DNA of 64,000 bases from NCBI GenBank assembly GCA_944332075.1, contig CALVJL010000005.1, positions 49,359-113,358 of the forward strand. Reading direction: 5' to 3'. Positions 49,727-59,094 of the stretch are shown in pieces; the stretch's first letter is position 1, and every line of letters starts with the position of its first letter. Under the pieces are notes generated by a model. That model did not search any database, was not told the origin of the DNA, and was given only the letters and a program-made list of their open reading frames with translations. This DNA is from an uncultured Bacilli bacterium. Lineage in GTDB: Bacteria; Bacillota_I; Bacilli_A; RFN20; CAG-449. The translations under genes and the position numbers were made by a program.

Positions 49727-49799
49727 TTACGCATTTGATATTGTGCTTTTATTTTAATAAGTTATTTTAATGGTGAAAAATAAGAAACGGAGGAGAACA

Positions 49800-50084
49800 A
49801 TGAGAAATATTTTTCATAAAATCCCCTGGGGTATCTTAGCTGGTATCTCTGGCATTTTAACTTTCTATCTTATAATAGGCGTGTACGGAGCATATTTTGT
49901 TTTTGCTCAAGTAAACGCACAAACAGGACAAATCGCTACAATTTTTGATTCCTGGTGGCAAATATTGCTTTTTATTTTCGCGGTATTATTTGCTGTAATT
50001 TTTGTCCTAACATTAACTTTATTCATCCTGAAAAAGATTATGAATAAGAAAGGAGCAATAACATATGAAGAAAAAAGTAAATAA
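49800..50084 (+). CDS. Small membrane protein paired with the GH3 enzyme
   Basis: 94 residues from ATG 49800 (CGGAGGAG upstream); an earlier ATG at 49770 has no site. Two hydrophobic helices (about 11-35 and 52-80) with a 17-residue loop between, and a basic C-terminus. It overlaps the GH3 gene by 20 nt. This pairing suggests that it associates with or stabilises the membrane-anchored GH3 protein. I recognise no family. Confidence 0.7.
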   Translation: MRNIFHKIPWGILAGISGILTFYLIIGVYGAYFVFAQVNAQTGQIATIFDSWWQILLFIFAVLFAVIFVLTLTLFILKKIMNKKGAITYEEKSK

Positions 50085-53000
50085 AATTTTTAGTCGTTCC
50101 TTTTGGTCGTTATCGACTATGTTCACCGGAATCTTATTGGCAATTTTATTAGTTGGTGAACAAGTTGCTAAACCATATGAAGGATGGATTAATTCTTTCT
50201 TAAACATTAATCCATTTGTTCAAGTAGATGATTCAAGTAATGCGACACCAGATGTCATGTATTATCCATCAGATTTCAGCCAATGGCGTTGGCACTGGGA
50301 TGAAGAAGAAAATAAATATGTTTATGAAAGACGATGGAATGAAGAAGGTTTATATAGTTATATTCGCAGCGTAACTAAAAATGTTGATACTGAAGGGAGT
50401 GTTTTATTAAAAAACGAGTCTAATGCTTTACCTTTAACAGAAGGTTCTAAAGTATCTATTTTCGGTACAGCTCAATTTCCTAGCAACTATGTTGTAACAG
50501 GTCAAGGATCTGGTGCACATGCCGCTAATACTAATGATACATTAAGAGCATGTTTGATTAATAATGGCGTAGAAGTTAATGAAAATCTATATAATGCTTA
50601 TGAAAGAATTGCCCCTTCTTATGCTCCTAAAATGTTTAATACTTTCCCTGAAGGAGATTTAAACTATGTGGAATTTTCAGTTAATGAAATTCCCTATGAT
50701 AAGATTGAATCTTCGGTTAATGATTCTATTTCTGAGTATGGAGATGCAGCGATTTATATTATTTCGCGATTAGGCTCAGAGAATGGTGATACCAATTTTT
50801 CTGCATCTAATCATGTTGATAATAATTACTTGGATTTGAATAATGAAGAAGTAAATGTTTTAAATAATTTGAAATCGTTAAAAGAACAAGGAAAAATTAA
50901 AAAAATTGTTTTGGTCCTCAATAGCTGTAGTTCAATGCAATTTAAAACTATTTCCCAATACCCTATCGATGCAATTTTGTCAGTGGGTACTGGCGGTACA
51001 AGTTCATATAGTGCTTTAGCTGATGTTTTGACTGGAAAAGCTGATCCTAATGGACACTTAGCTGACACCTATGTATATGATAATTATAGTGCCCCGGCAA
51101 CGGTTAATACTGGCAATTTTACTTATACTAGCTCATCAAATTTACCTAGTACTGAAACATATGCTCATAACGATAAATATGTCGTTTATCAAGAAGGCGT
51201 CTATGTAGGATATCGCTACTATGAAACTAGATACGAGGATATGGTTTTAGGACAAGGTAATGCTGTCGGTGACTTTGGCTCTAAGAATTCAACTGGTGAA
51301 TGGATTTATTCCCAAGAAGTTGCTTATCCGTTTGGATATGGTTTGAGCTACGCTGATTTTTCTTGGTCAGGTATGACAGTCAGTGAAAATAAAGGAATAT
51401 ACAACGTGCGGGTTACTGTTGAAAATACAAGCGATACTTATAGCGGTAAAGATGTTGTTCAATTATACTTGCAAAAACCATATTCTGAATATGATGTTGA
51501 GCATGGCATAGAAAAGCCAGCCGTAGAATTAGTCGGTTTTGCTAAAACTAAATTATTAGAACCTGGTGAAAAACAAACTATCGAAATTATTATCAATGAG
51601 AAGGAATTTACTTCTTATGACGCTGATGGAGCAGGAACCTATATTTTAGAAAAAGGTGATTATTATTTAACTTTGGCCAGTGATTCTCATGCAGCAGTTA
51701 ACAATATTATTGATGCAAAAGTTTCTACAAATTCAAAATATGACGATGCTGATGGTAATCCTGATTTCGTTTATAAAGTAAATATTAAAAATGATGATTT
51801 TACAACGTATAGCATTAGTGAAACTACAGGTAATAAAATCACAAATCAATTTGATAATGCAGACATTAATCGCTATGAAAATGCGGGTAATAATAAAGTA
51901 ACTTATCTATCAAGAAAAGATTGGCTTAATACTTATCCAAATGAACCTGTATCTATTGAATGTACAAATGAAGGTATGATTCAAGATATGCAATATGGAC
52001 AAGAGATTGAAGAAAGTGAAGATGCGGTAATGCCAACTTTTGGAGCGGATAACGGAATATCATTAATTGATTTGATGTATGAGGATTTTGATTCTCCAAA
52101 GTGGGATTTACTCCTTGATCAATTAACAATTGATGAAGCAAAATCGCTAATGCTTTTAGGAGCAAACGTTATTGGAGGTGCAACTTCACCAATTAATGCA
52201 CCTGGCGGAAATGTTCACGATGGTCCTGCTGGAATTCGTGATGCAGAAGGTTCAGTAGCTTATCCATCACAAATTGTTATGGCTAATACATTTAATACTT
52301 CTTTAATTAAACAACTTGGTGAAGCGTTTGGAATGGAAATGCAGTATTTAGGATATATCGGACTATATGGTCCTGGAGCAAATATCCACCGTACAGCATT
52401 TGGAGGTAGAAATTTTGAGTATTTCTCTGAAGATCCTGTTTTAGCAGGTCTAATGTTAAAAGCTGAATTATCAGGATTCTCAGATATGGGAATAATCACT
52501 TATACTAAACATTTTGTCTTAAATGACCAAGAAAGAAATCGTTATGGTGTTGCAACATTTGCTAATGAACAATCCATTCGTGAAATATATTTAAAAGCAT
52601 TCCAATATGCAATTGAAAATCAAGAAAGTGAAACCGTTGGCTTGATGACGTCGTTTAATCGTATTGGTTGCACTTGGGCTGGTGCGCATAAAGGATTATT
52701 AACCGGTGTATTAAGAGATGAATGGGGATTTAAAGGATCCACGATGACTGATGCTGCTGTCGCTGGATATATGGGCGTAAATGGAAATACATTAGCATTA
52801 GCTAATGCGGTAATCGCTGGGCAAACTATTTGGTTAAGCGATGTAAGAACCCAAGGTTTTGGAGGATATGAAAATAATCCAATAGTCGCTCAAGCAATAA
52901 GAAAAGCCTGCAAGTATAATCTTTATGCACAACTTCGCTCTTCAGCAATGAATGGAATTAAATCTGGAACAAAAATTATTGAAATAACTCCATGGTGGAA

Positions 53001-53127
53001 AGATGCCTTACATATTGCTCAAATAGCAGTTGGCATTATAACTATTGCAACTCTTGGAATGGCAATAGCCTCGTTTATCGTAGTAGAAAAATCAAAAAGG
53101 GAGATTAGTCATGAAGAATCTAAATAA
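50065..53127 (+). CDS. Membrane-anchored GH3 beta-glucosidase with permuted domain order
   Basis: 1020 residues. Order: transmembrane helix (about 15-36), a GH3 C-type domain (about 105-325: GSVLLKNESNALPL, VSIFGTAQF, VLVLNSCSSM), an FnIII-like domain (about 440-550: DVVQLYLQKPYSE, ELVGFAKTKLLEPGE), and then the GH3 catalytic barrel (about 675-930) with HDGPAGIRD, GPGANIHRTAFGGRNFEYFSEDP, TYTKHFVLNDQE and nucleophile Asp896 in TMTDAAVAGYMG. A last helix (about 985-1008) anchors the C-terminus. Most GH3 enzymes have barrel first; the reversed order is known in some rumen enzymes. It should release glucose from glucan oligosaccharides at the cell surface. AAAGGAG precedes ATG 50065. Confidence 0.92.
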   Translation: MKKKVNKIFSRSFWSLSTMFTGILLAILLVGEQVAKPYEGWINSFLNINPFVQVDDSSNATPDVMYYPSDFSQWRWHWDEEENKYVYERRWNEEGLYSYIRSVTKNVDTEGSVLLKNESNALPLTEGSKVSIFGTAQFPSNYVVTGQGSGAHAANTNDTLRACLINNGVEVNENLYNAYERIAPSYAPKMFNTFPEGDLNYVEFSVNEIPYDKIESSVNDSISEYGDAAIYIISRLGSENGDTNFSASNHVDNNYLDLNNEEVNVLNNLKSLKEQGKIKKIVLVLNSCSSMQFKTISQYPIDAILSVGTGGTSSYSALADVLTGKADPNGHLADTYVYDNYSAPATVNTGNFTYTSSSNLPSTETYAHNDKYVVYQEGVYVGYRYYETRYEDMVLGQGNAVGDFGSKNSTGEWIYSQEVAYPFGYGLSYADFSWSGMTVSENKGIYNVRVTVENTSDTYSGKDVVQLYLQKPYSEYDVEHGIEKPAVELVGFAKTKLLEPGEKQTIEIIINEKEFTSYDADGAGTYILEKGDYYLTLASDSHAAVNNIIDAKVSTNSKYDDADGNPDFVYKVNIKNDDFTTYSISETTGNKITNQFDNADINRYENAGNNKVTYLSRKDWLNTYPNEPVSIECTNEGMIQDMQYGQEIEESEDAVMPTFGADNGISLIDLMYEDFDSPKWDLLLDQLTIDEAKSLMLLGANVIGGATSPINAPGGNVHDGPAGIRDAEGSVAYPSQIVMANTFNTSLIKQLGEAFGMEMQYLGYIGLYGPGANIHRTAFGGRNFEYFSEDPVLAGLMLKAELSGFSDMGIITYTKHFVLNDQERNRYGVATFANEQSIREIYLKAFQYAIENQESETVGLMTSFNRIGCTWAGAHKGLLTGVLRDEWGFKGSTMTDAAVAGYMGVNGNTLALANAVIAGQTIWLSDVRTQGFGGYENNPIVAQAIRKACKYNLYAQLRSSAMNGIKSGTKIIEITPWWKDALHIAQIAVGIITIATLGMAIASFIVVEKSKREISHEESK

Positions 53128-54373
53128 AAAGATATCAATTGTTGCTCTTCTTCTTTTGCTGGGAGCAACAGCTTGTTCAGGAAATGTTTCCTCTTCAATT
53201 ACTAGCGGTTCAAGTACTTCACATGGTGATACTCCATGGTCAGGTAATTGGGAAAAACCAGGTGTTTCAATTGATTCTCAACCACCTTTAACTCATCTTT
53301 GCGAAGCCGCTTGTTATACTTGTGGAAAATGTTTAACAGATTGTACCGATCCTGTTTGTGCGGAAAAATGTTTTGAATTAAATGGAAGAACACAATATAC
53401 ATTTAGCGCTATTGATGATCATGTTGAAAAGAAGGGCGGAGTTTCTATTGAAGGCGATCATATAGGAAATATTAATATTAATCCAAATGCTAAACTTATC
53501 TACCATATTACAGCTGCAGAAGATACAGTAGTGTGCTTTGGAGCAACTATTTCTGAGATGAATGATGAATCACATATTACTTCAGAAACGCCGATTACTG
53601 TCAATGGTGAACAATTCTATTCCCGTGGATATATGGAATCAAAAAGCACAAACTGGACAGTTTTCTCTACTGTTTGGCTTGGCTGTTTAGAATTAAAACA
53701 AGGTGATAATGAAATTATTTTAGAAAATCATAATACTTCTGGTGTTCAGTACAATTTTAAAGATTTTACTTTCTTATCACCAACTGAACTTACTTGGACA
53801 CCTATTGAAGAACATATTTGTACTTCAAAAGATGAGAATGGTAAGTGCACGAATTACGATTGCAATGAACTTAATTGCTTAGATAAGGCTGTTGATGGAT
53901 GGAATAATTTAGTAATTCAAGGATCTGATGAAAAAGTATTAAAGTACTACATTGATAATTCGGGTGAAGAACATTCTTTATGGAATGAAAATGAAGGAGT
54001 TATTGGTCAATTAGCTAATTCATCAGTTACCGGTATTTATAATCAAACCATCATCTTCTCTTTTGAAGCTACGGAAGATACTTATGTTGAATTAACATTA
54101 GATACATCCACTGTCTTTGGAAATACTCCATACGAAGAGATGTATGACCTTACATTTAATGGTGAACCTATCGCTACAGGAGGAGTATCAGCTTCATCAA
54201 CAACATCTGGCTGGTCGGATTTTAAAGAATCAACAGTCGCTTTTGTCAAAGCAAAAAAAGGATTAAATACATTCAAAATGGTACATAAACCGGTTAATGC
54301 TGGTGATAATATTAAATATTTAAGTCTTACCTATCAAAATGGTGATATAACCATTGCTCAAGCAGAAAAATAA
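53111..54373 (+). CDS. Lipoprotein with Cys-rich knot and two CBM6/35-like modules
   Basis: 420 residues. The lipobox is GATAC (Cys22). After a Ser/Thr linker, residues about 63-87 contain eight Cys (CEAACYTCGKC, then CTDPVCAEKC), a compact Cys-rich motif seen before carbohydrate-binding modules in gut Firmicutes; a weaker copy (CTSKDENGKCTNYDCNELNC) stands between the modules. Each copy is followed by a beta-sandwich of about 130 residues ending in a KQGDNEIIL or KKGLNTFKM strand, the usual end of CBM6/35-like folds. No catalytic domain. It probably holds polysaccharide at the surface for the GH3 enzyme. The start overlaps the GH3 gene by 17 nt. Confidence 0.8.
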   Translation: MKNLNKKISIVALLLLLGATACSGNVSSSITSGSSTSHGDTPWSGNWEKPGVSIDSQPPLTHLCEAACYTCGKCLTDCTDPVCAEKCFELNGRTQYTFSAIDDHVEKKGGVSIEGDHIGNININPNAKLIYHITAAEDTVVCFGATISEMNDESHITSETPITVNGEQFYSRGYMESKSTNWTVFSTVWLGCLELKQGDNEIILENHNTSGVQYNFKDFTFLSPTELTWTPIEEHICTSKDENGKCTNYDCNELNCLDKAVDGWNNLVIQGSDEKVLKYYIDNSGEEHSLWNENEGVIGQLANSSVTGIYNQTIIFSFEATEDTYVELTLDTSTVFGNTPYEEMYDLTFNGEPIATGGVSASSTTSGWSDFKESTVAFVKAKKGLNTFKMVHKPVNAGDNIKYLSLTYQNGDITIAQAEK

Positions 54374-54391
54374 TTTAAAAGGAGAAAATAT

Positions 54392-55912
54392 ATGAAAAAG
54401 AAAATAATCTTAATTTTAGCAGCTTGTTCTATTTTACCATTGGCTTTAACTTCTTGTGGCGGAACAAGCAGTACAAGTTCCTCTTTGGCTAGTACTTCAA
54501 GTGAAACTACAGTTTCTGTACCATCAAGTGCTACTACACCTGTTACATCCATTTCTTCAGTTGATGAAGTAATTCATGTTGAATCAGTAAAGATTAACAA
54601 TCAAGAAGTGTCATTAAAAGTTGGAGAGACATTAACGCTTAATGTCGAAGTCCTACCAGAAAATGCTGATGATAAAACTCTTACCTATTCTTCAAGTAAT
54701 AACGAAATTGCAGAAGTATCGGATAAAGGAATTGTTACTGCTAAGAAAATAGGTGAGGTAACTATTAACGTCAAGTCTGTTGATGGCGGTAAATCTGATG
54801 AAATTAAATTAACGATAGAAAATCCTGATCAAGAAAAATCAAATTATTATTTTGAAGGTGAAGATGCGGTTTTAACATCAGGAAGCATGGGAAATATCTC
54901 ATTTAATAATAGTGATGCGAATGCTAGAAATGGTACATCATTAGGAAATGTTAACCTTAATAATGGAGCTACAATTACATATTCGGTAAAATCTAAAACA
55001 GCTAGTAAAGCATCGATGTATGTATCTTTGGCATTTGGCACTAAAACTAATGACAATATTTTTACATTAAAGGTTAATGATAAAGATATAGATATTACAT
55101 CTCATTTTGAGGCTAGTAAAGATGCTAATTGGGCTAATTACGAAGAATATTTCTTAGCAGATATTGATTTGATTGTCGGTACAAATACAATTACTTTAAC
55201 TGTTACTGGAACAACCGGTAATTATGATTATATGAAACTTGTTACCGATGCTGAAATTGAAATGCAAAATACAGTATCAGAGCTTAATATAAGTACATCT
55301 TGCGAAATACTTAAAGTTGGTGAAACAGCGACTTTGAGCAAAACAGTTATACCTTCATCGTTATCATCGACGGAAGTTGTTTATACTTCTGACTCATCAA
55401 TTGTTCAAATAGAAGGAAATGTCGTAACCGCTAAGGAAGAAGGTGTCGCATTAATTACTGGAACTGTTCAAGATGAAGGAAAAGTTACCTCGCAAATTAA
55501 AATATTTGTTTCAAATGCTACACCTACAAAATATGAAGCTGAGGAAGCTTTATTAACAAATTGTAATATTGAAAGCGCTGCTCCTGATTTCGTAGGTGGA
55601 TTCCAAAATCCTGGGGCTAAGGTTACTTTTAATATTAATAGTAGTTCTGAAAGAACAACATTTATGAGGGTTTATACAGCAGTTGTATTAGCTGGTAATA
55701 CTGATATTAATAGTTATTATGATATTTTTGTAAATTCTTCAGAACTAGATTTATCAAATGGTACTTTCTCTACAACTGGAAACCCTGGTTGGAATACGCA
55801 TACTGGATTTTATACTATTGAAGTAGATTTGAAAGAAGGAAATAATGAAATAGTTTTAGCGGCAGCGTCAGTTGATACTAAGACAAATTTGGATGGTATT
55901 GCTCTTTATTAA
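54392..55912 (+). CDS. Lipoprotein with alternating Big_2 and CBM-like modules
   Basis: 506 residues: lipobox LTSC (Cys23), Ser/Thr linker, Big_2 domain (about 65-150: VKINNQEVSLKVGETLTL, GIVTAKKIGEVTINV), a CBM6/35-like sandwich (about 155-285, ending GTNTITLTV), a second Big_2 (about 290-375: EILKVGETATLSKTVIPSS), and a second CBM-like sandwich (about 378-506, KYEAEEA... ending EGNNEIVLAAASV). No enzyme domain. It follows the Cys-rich lipoprotein after 18 nt with AAAGGAG before the start. It is a surface glucan-binding scaffold by layout; ligand specificity cannot be read. Confidence 0.82.
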   Translation: MKKKIILILAACSILPLALTSCGGTSSTSSSLASTSSETTVSVPSSATTPVTSISSVDEVIHVESVKINNQEVSLKVGETLTLNVEVLPENADDKTLTYSSSNNEIAEVSDKGIVTAKKIGEVTINVKSVDGGKSDEIKLTIENPDQEKSNYYFEGEDAVLTSGSMGNISFNNSDANARNGTSLGNVNLNNGATITYSVKSKTASKASMYVSLAFGTKTNDNIFTLKVNDKDIDITSHFEASKDANWANYEEYFLADIDLIVGTNTITLTVTGTTGNYDYMKLVTDAEIEMQNTVSELNISTSCEILKVGETATLSKTVIPSSLSSTEVVYTSDSSIVQIEGNVVTAKEEGVALITGTVQDEGKVTSQIKIFVSNATPTKYEAEEALLTNCNIESAAPDFVGGFQNPGAKVTFNINSSSERTTFMRVYTAVVLAGNTDINSYYDIFVNSSELDLSNGTFSTTGNPGWNTHTGFYTIEVDLKEGNNEIVLAAASVDTKTNLDGIALY

Positions 55913-55936
55913 ATTGATATGTTAAACTAAGATAAA

Positions 55937-55942
55937 TATAAA
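55937..55942 (+). promoter_or_regulatory. -10 element of the two-component operon
   Basis: TATAAA at 55937-55942, 7 nt before ATG 55950; no Shine-Dalgarno sequence, so the response-regulator mRNA may be leaderless. Confidence 0.4.
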
Positions 55943-55949
55943 ATTAATT

Positions 55950-56663
55950 ATGATTTCTATTGCTGTCATTGAAGATGAGGATATAATTCGCCAAGATATT
56001 CTTGAATATTTAAAGAGATATATGGTCGAAAATGATTATTCATATCAAGTCAAAGATTTTTCATCAGCAGAAAGTTTCTTTTTTAGCCAAGTAAATAGTT
56101 ATGACATTATCTTAATGGATATTAATTTGCCAGGCTTAAATGGCTATGAAGCTGCTAAACAATTGCGGGAGAAGAATAATTCTTCCGTAATTGTTTTTGT
56201 GACTTCTCTTGCACAATATGCAATTAAAGGATATGAAGTAAATGCTTTAGATTTCATGATTAAGCCAATTACTTATTATTCATTTGCTTTGAAGATGCGA
56301 AGAGTTGTTAATGAAATAAAGAGAAATATTGAAGAAACAGTCGTTATAAAAAATAAAACACAAATTAATATTATTAAAATAAAAGATATTTATTATGTTG
56401 AAGTATCGTCGCATACTGTCATTTATCATACTAAGTTAGGTAATTTTTTTACCACGGGAACAATGAAAAAAATCGAAGAACAACTGACAGATTATCATTT
56501 TGTTCTTTGCAATCAGTGCTATTTGGTAAACCTTCGGTATGTTTCATCAGTTGAAGGGATGATAGTCCAAGTTGGGAAAGATGAATTATCCATCTCAAGA
56601 CCAAAAAGAAAGGAATTTATGTATTCATTGAACGAATATATTGCGGGGCATTTAGGAAAATAA
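55950..56663 (+). CDS. LytTR-family response regulator
   Basis: 237 residues. The receiver domain has the acidic pair (IEDEDI), phospho-acceptor Asp57 in IILMDINLPG, Thr in VFVTSL and Lys in MIKPI. The C-terminal LytTR DNA-binding domain shows IIKIKDIYYVEVSSHTVIYHT and CYLVNLRYVSSVEG. It is followed after 1 nt by its GHKL kinase. AgrA-type systems respond to peptides, but this one lies directly behind a glucan-binding and hydrolysis operon and may control it. There is no peptide precursor gene that I can see. Confidence 0.92.
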   Translation: MISIAVIEDEDIIRQDILEYLKRYMVENDYSYQVKDFSSAESFFFSQVNSYDIILMDINLPGLNGYEAAKQLREKNNSSVIVFVTSLAQYAIKGYEVNALDFMIKPITYYSFALKMRRVVNEIKRNIEETVVIKNKTQINIIKIKDIYYVEVSSHTVIYHTKLGNFFTTGTMKKIEEQLTDYHFVLCNQCYLVNLRYVSSVEGMIVQVGKDELSISRPKRKEFMYSLNEYIAGHLGK

Positions 56664-56664
56664 T

Positions 56665-58014
56665 ATGTATGAATTAAGCGAATTGTTTGTCTATAAAATT
56701 ATATTTATGCTTGAGCTTTTAATCGCTATGCATCTTTTTGCTTTCCGCATGAAAAAAAGAAATCATTATGTGATTAGAATTATTATCGGAACAGTATTTT
56801 GTATATTAATCTCTTTAGCATTTCCGCTTATAAGTTATTCATCATGGTATACATCAATAATGTTTTTAATTTTATTTTCTTTATCAATGATTTCCATGAA
56901 ATTTATTTATGATGTTCCGTTTAAAACAATTTTCTTCTTTTCGGTAGCTAGTTATACATCACAGCATTTTGCACATGAAGCATATGCTCTTTTAGCAAAT
57001 ATTACTTCACTTGCTTCTTCAGCTACTATGGGAATGTATGGGGATACTCTTTTTGAAATAGATCTTACTTCTGCAAATACCTGGTTTACTATTTTGCTTT
57101 ATTTTGAAACGTATTTACTATCATATTGGATTCTGTATAAAGTTTTTGGCAAAAAAATCAATCAAGAAAATGTAATCATAAGCAATTTCTCAATCGCTAT
57201 AATTTCTGCAGCCATTTTATTGGTAGATATTGTTTTGAACGCAGTCACTGTATATATAGAAAATGGATATAATAAGACATATGTTTTTATTGAGTCTATA
57301 TATAATTTGGTTTGTTGCTTATTAATCCTTTATATCCAGGTCAGTATGTGCATTCAGAGACAGTTAGAAAAAGATGTAGATACGCTTTCGGTGTTACTTC
57401 ATCAATCGGAGGAACAATATAAGCAAAGTAATGAAAATATAAAATTATTGAATTTAAAATGTCATGATTTAAAACATCAAGTACGTGAATATACAGAAAA
57501 AAGATCGATTGATTCGCAATATATTGACGATTTAGTCTCTTTGATTAACATATATGATTCATCGGTAAAAACTGGAAATGAAGCATTAGATTTAATATTG
57601 ACTGAAAAAAGTTTATTGTGCCATAAAAATCAAATTAATATAACTTGCTTAGCTGATTGTTCTAAACTCGGGTTTGTTTCTAATAGTGATTTATATAGCT
57701 TGTTTGGAAACATTATCGATAATGCGATTGAAGCTGTTACAAAATTAACTGATCCTCATAAAAGAGAAATTAATTTGGTCGTAAAAAATGTGAATAATTT
57801 TGTCTCTATTGATATAGAAAATTATTATCAAGGGAAACTTGAATTAGATAGCGATGGGTTACCTAAAACGACAAAAGATAACGAAAATTATCATGGATTT
57901 GGTTTAAAATCGGTGTTAATGATAGTAAATAAATATAATGGTGATTTGCATATTAATGTTGATAACAGCATATTTTCTCTATCTATTTTGTTATTAATTC
58001 CTTTAGAAAATTAA
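56665..58014 (+). CDS. GHKL-type sensor histidine kinase (AgrC/VirS-like)
   Basis: 449 residues. Six to seven hydrophobic helices fill the first 230 residues, a coiled-coil linker follows, then the dimerisation helix with KCHDLKHQ (His267 the likely phosphorylated residue) and a GHKL ATPase: LFGNIIDNAIEA as N box and HGFGLKSVLMIV as G box. The C-terminal strands complete the fold. It partners the LytTR regulator 1 nt upstream. The sensor is all membrane-embedded, so the signal is a small molecule, peptide or lipid; the context suggests a glucan-related cue. Confidence 0.92.
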   Translation: MYELSELFVYKIIFMLELLIAMHLFAFRMKKRNHYVIRIIIGTVFCILISLAFPLISYSSWYTSIMFLILFSLSMISMKFIYDVPFKTIFFFSVASYTSQHFAHEAYALLANITSLASSATMGMYGDTLFEIDLTSANTWFTILLYFETYLLSYWILYKVFGKKINQENVIISNFSIAIISAAILLVDIVLNAVTVYIENGYNKTYVFIESIYNLVCCLLILYIQVSMCIQRQLEKDVDTLSVLLHQSEEQYKQSNENIKLLNLKCHDLKHQVREYTEKRSIDSQYIDDLVSLINIYDSSVKTGNEALDLILTEKSLLCHKNQINITCLADCSKLGFVSNSDLYSLFGNIIDNAIEAVTKLTDPHKREINLVVKNVNNFVSIDIENYYQGKLELDSDGLPKTTKDNENYHGFGLKSVLMIVNKYNGDLHINVDNSIFSLSILLLIPLEN

Positions 58015-58046
58015 AAAATAATTATGATATTCTAAATTATTTTTTA

Positions 58047-58052
58047 TATAAT
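58047..58052 (+). promoter_or_regulatory. Leaderless promoter of the 58059 gene
   Basis: TATAAT at 58047-58052, 6 nt before ATG 58059; no Shine-Dalgarno sequence. Confidence 0.55.
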
Positions 58053-58058
58053 AATTTT

Positions 58059-58943
58059 ATGAAAATAGCAAAATCTATTTTAACTAATAAAATAACAATT
58101 ATCCGCTATGCGTTAACAGCGGTTTTCTTTTTAACCGGTGCAATTTTAATTTTATGTGAAGATAATAGTGACTTTCTTTCTTCTTTATGGGGGATGTATT
58201 TTAGTATTAGCTTTATTTTTATTGCTGTTCTTTGTTTTATTTTTATCAGAAGAGAACAATTAGATTTAGTGTTTATTATTTACTTAGTATTGTTTGGAGT
58301 GTATCTGACATATCTAATGCCTCTTTTTAGTTATAGAACGCGTTTTTTGATTTCCATAATTTTTAGTGCAATCGGCCTATCGATTTCGTTTTTGCCGCGT
58401 TTAATTTTAAAAAGAGAAATTTTTAAATCAAGCCATTCATATATTGAAGTACCTGCGTATATTTTAATAATTATATTAATTAGTTTTATTAGCGAGATTT
58501 CTTTTGTTTCGTCTTTTCCGTTTATTTTACCGTCTTTAATTATAGCGGTTATTGCTTTAGTGATATCTATCGTTTATCACGTTAAATTGAAACAAACTAA
58601 TAAGAAAAATACTAAAAAATCTAAAATAGTTTACGCTTTATTGGCTGGATTTTTAATCGGATTTTCTGTTCCTTATATCTCTCTTTGCGAAATTAATGTT
58701 TTATTTGATTACTCTTCTCCAATCATTTTAAATGAAAAAATAATAAAAAAATATATACGATCAAGATATCGCGGACCGACAGTTTGTTATTTTGTCGTGG
58801 AAATAGATGAAAAACAATATAAAATAGGTATACCGAGTAATCTTTATGAAGATTATGAAGTTGGTGATAGTGTTGAAATAGCCTATCAAGAAGGATTGCT
58901 TGGTGAACCATATTATTTATATGCCGGTTATACATTTCATTAA
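58059..58943 (+). CDS. Polytopic membrane protein with C-terminal soluble beta domain
   Basis: 294 residues: about seven hydrophobic helices to residue 215, then an approximately 70-residue soluble domain (GPTVCYFVVEIDEKQYKIGI, YEVGDSVEIAYQEGLLG) whose strands and Y-x-V-G-D-x-V turn recall small OB-like or DUF3592-like modules. Basic residues (KKNTKKSK) lie between helices on the cytoplasmic side. Function is unknown. It follows the two-component system but has its own -10 element and probably a leaderless mRNA. Confidence 0.6.
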   Translation: MKIAKSILTNKITIIRYALTAVFFLTGAILILCEDNSDFLSSLWGMYFSISFIFIAVLCFIFIRREQLDLVFIIYLVLFGVYLTYLMPLFSYRTRFLISIIFSAIGLSISFLPRLILKREIFKSSHSYIEVPAYILIIILISFISEISFVSSFPFILPSLIIAVIALVISIVYHVKLKQTNKKNTKKSKIVYALLAGFLIGFSVPYISLCEINVLFDYSSPIILNEKIIKKYIRSRYRGPTVCYFVVEIDEKQYKIGIPSNLYEDYEVGDSVEIAYQEGLLGEPYYLYAGYTFH

Positions 58944-59024
58944 AATATCATGATTTATTTATATATTTTTTAAAAAAATAAAGCTTATTAAGCACATTCT
59001 TTATAATTGACAAGTATTTTATTT

Positions 59025-59093
59025 TTTAGTTTACGATTTGGTTGACAATATTGAAACTAATTAATATTATTTAGTTTACATGGAGGTTGACAA
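59025..59093 (+). repeat. Two 24-bp direct repeats around the fic promoter
   Basis: Copies at 59025-59048 and 59070-59093 share TTTAGTTTAC at the left and GGTTGACAA at the right, with five variable bases between; a third TTGACAA is at 59007-59013. Copy 1 supplies the -35, and copy 2 contains the Shine-Dalgarno sequence. They look like paired operator sites. Confidence 0.65.
59042..59070 (+). promoter_or_regulatory. Promoter of the Fic gene
   Basis: Consensus TTGACA (59042-59047), a 17-nt spacer and TATTAT (59065-59070). The promoter is bracketed by the two direct repeats. Confidence 0.75.
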
Positions 59094-59094
59094 A

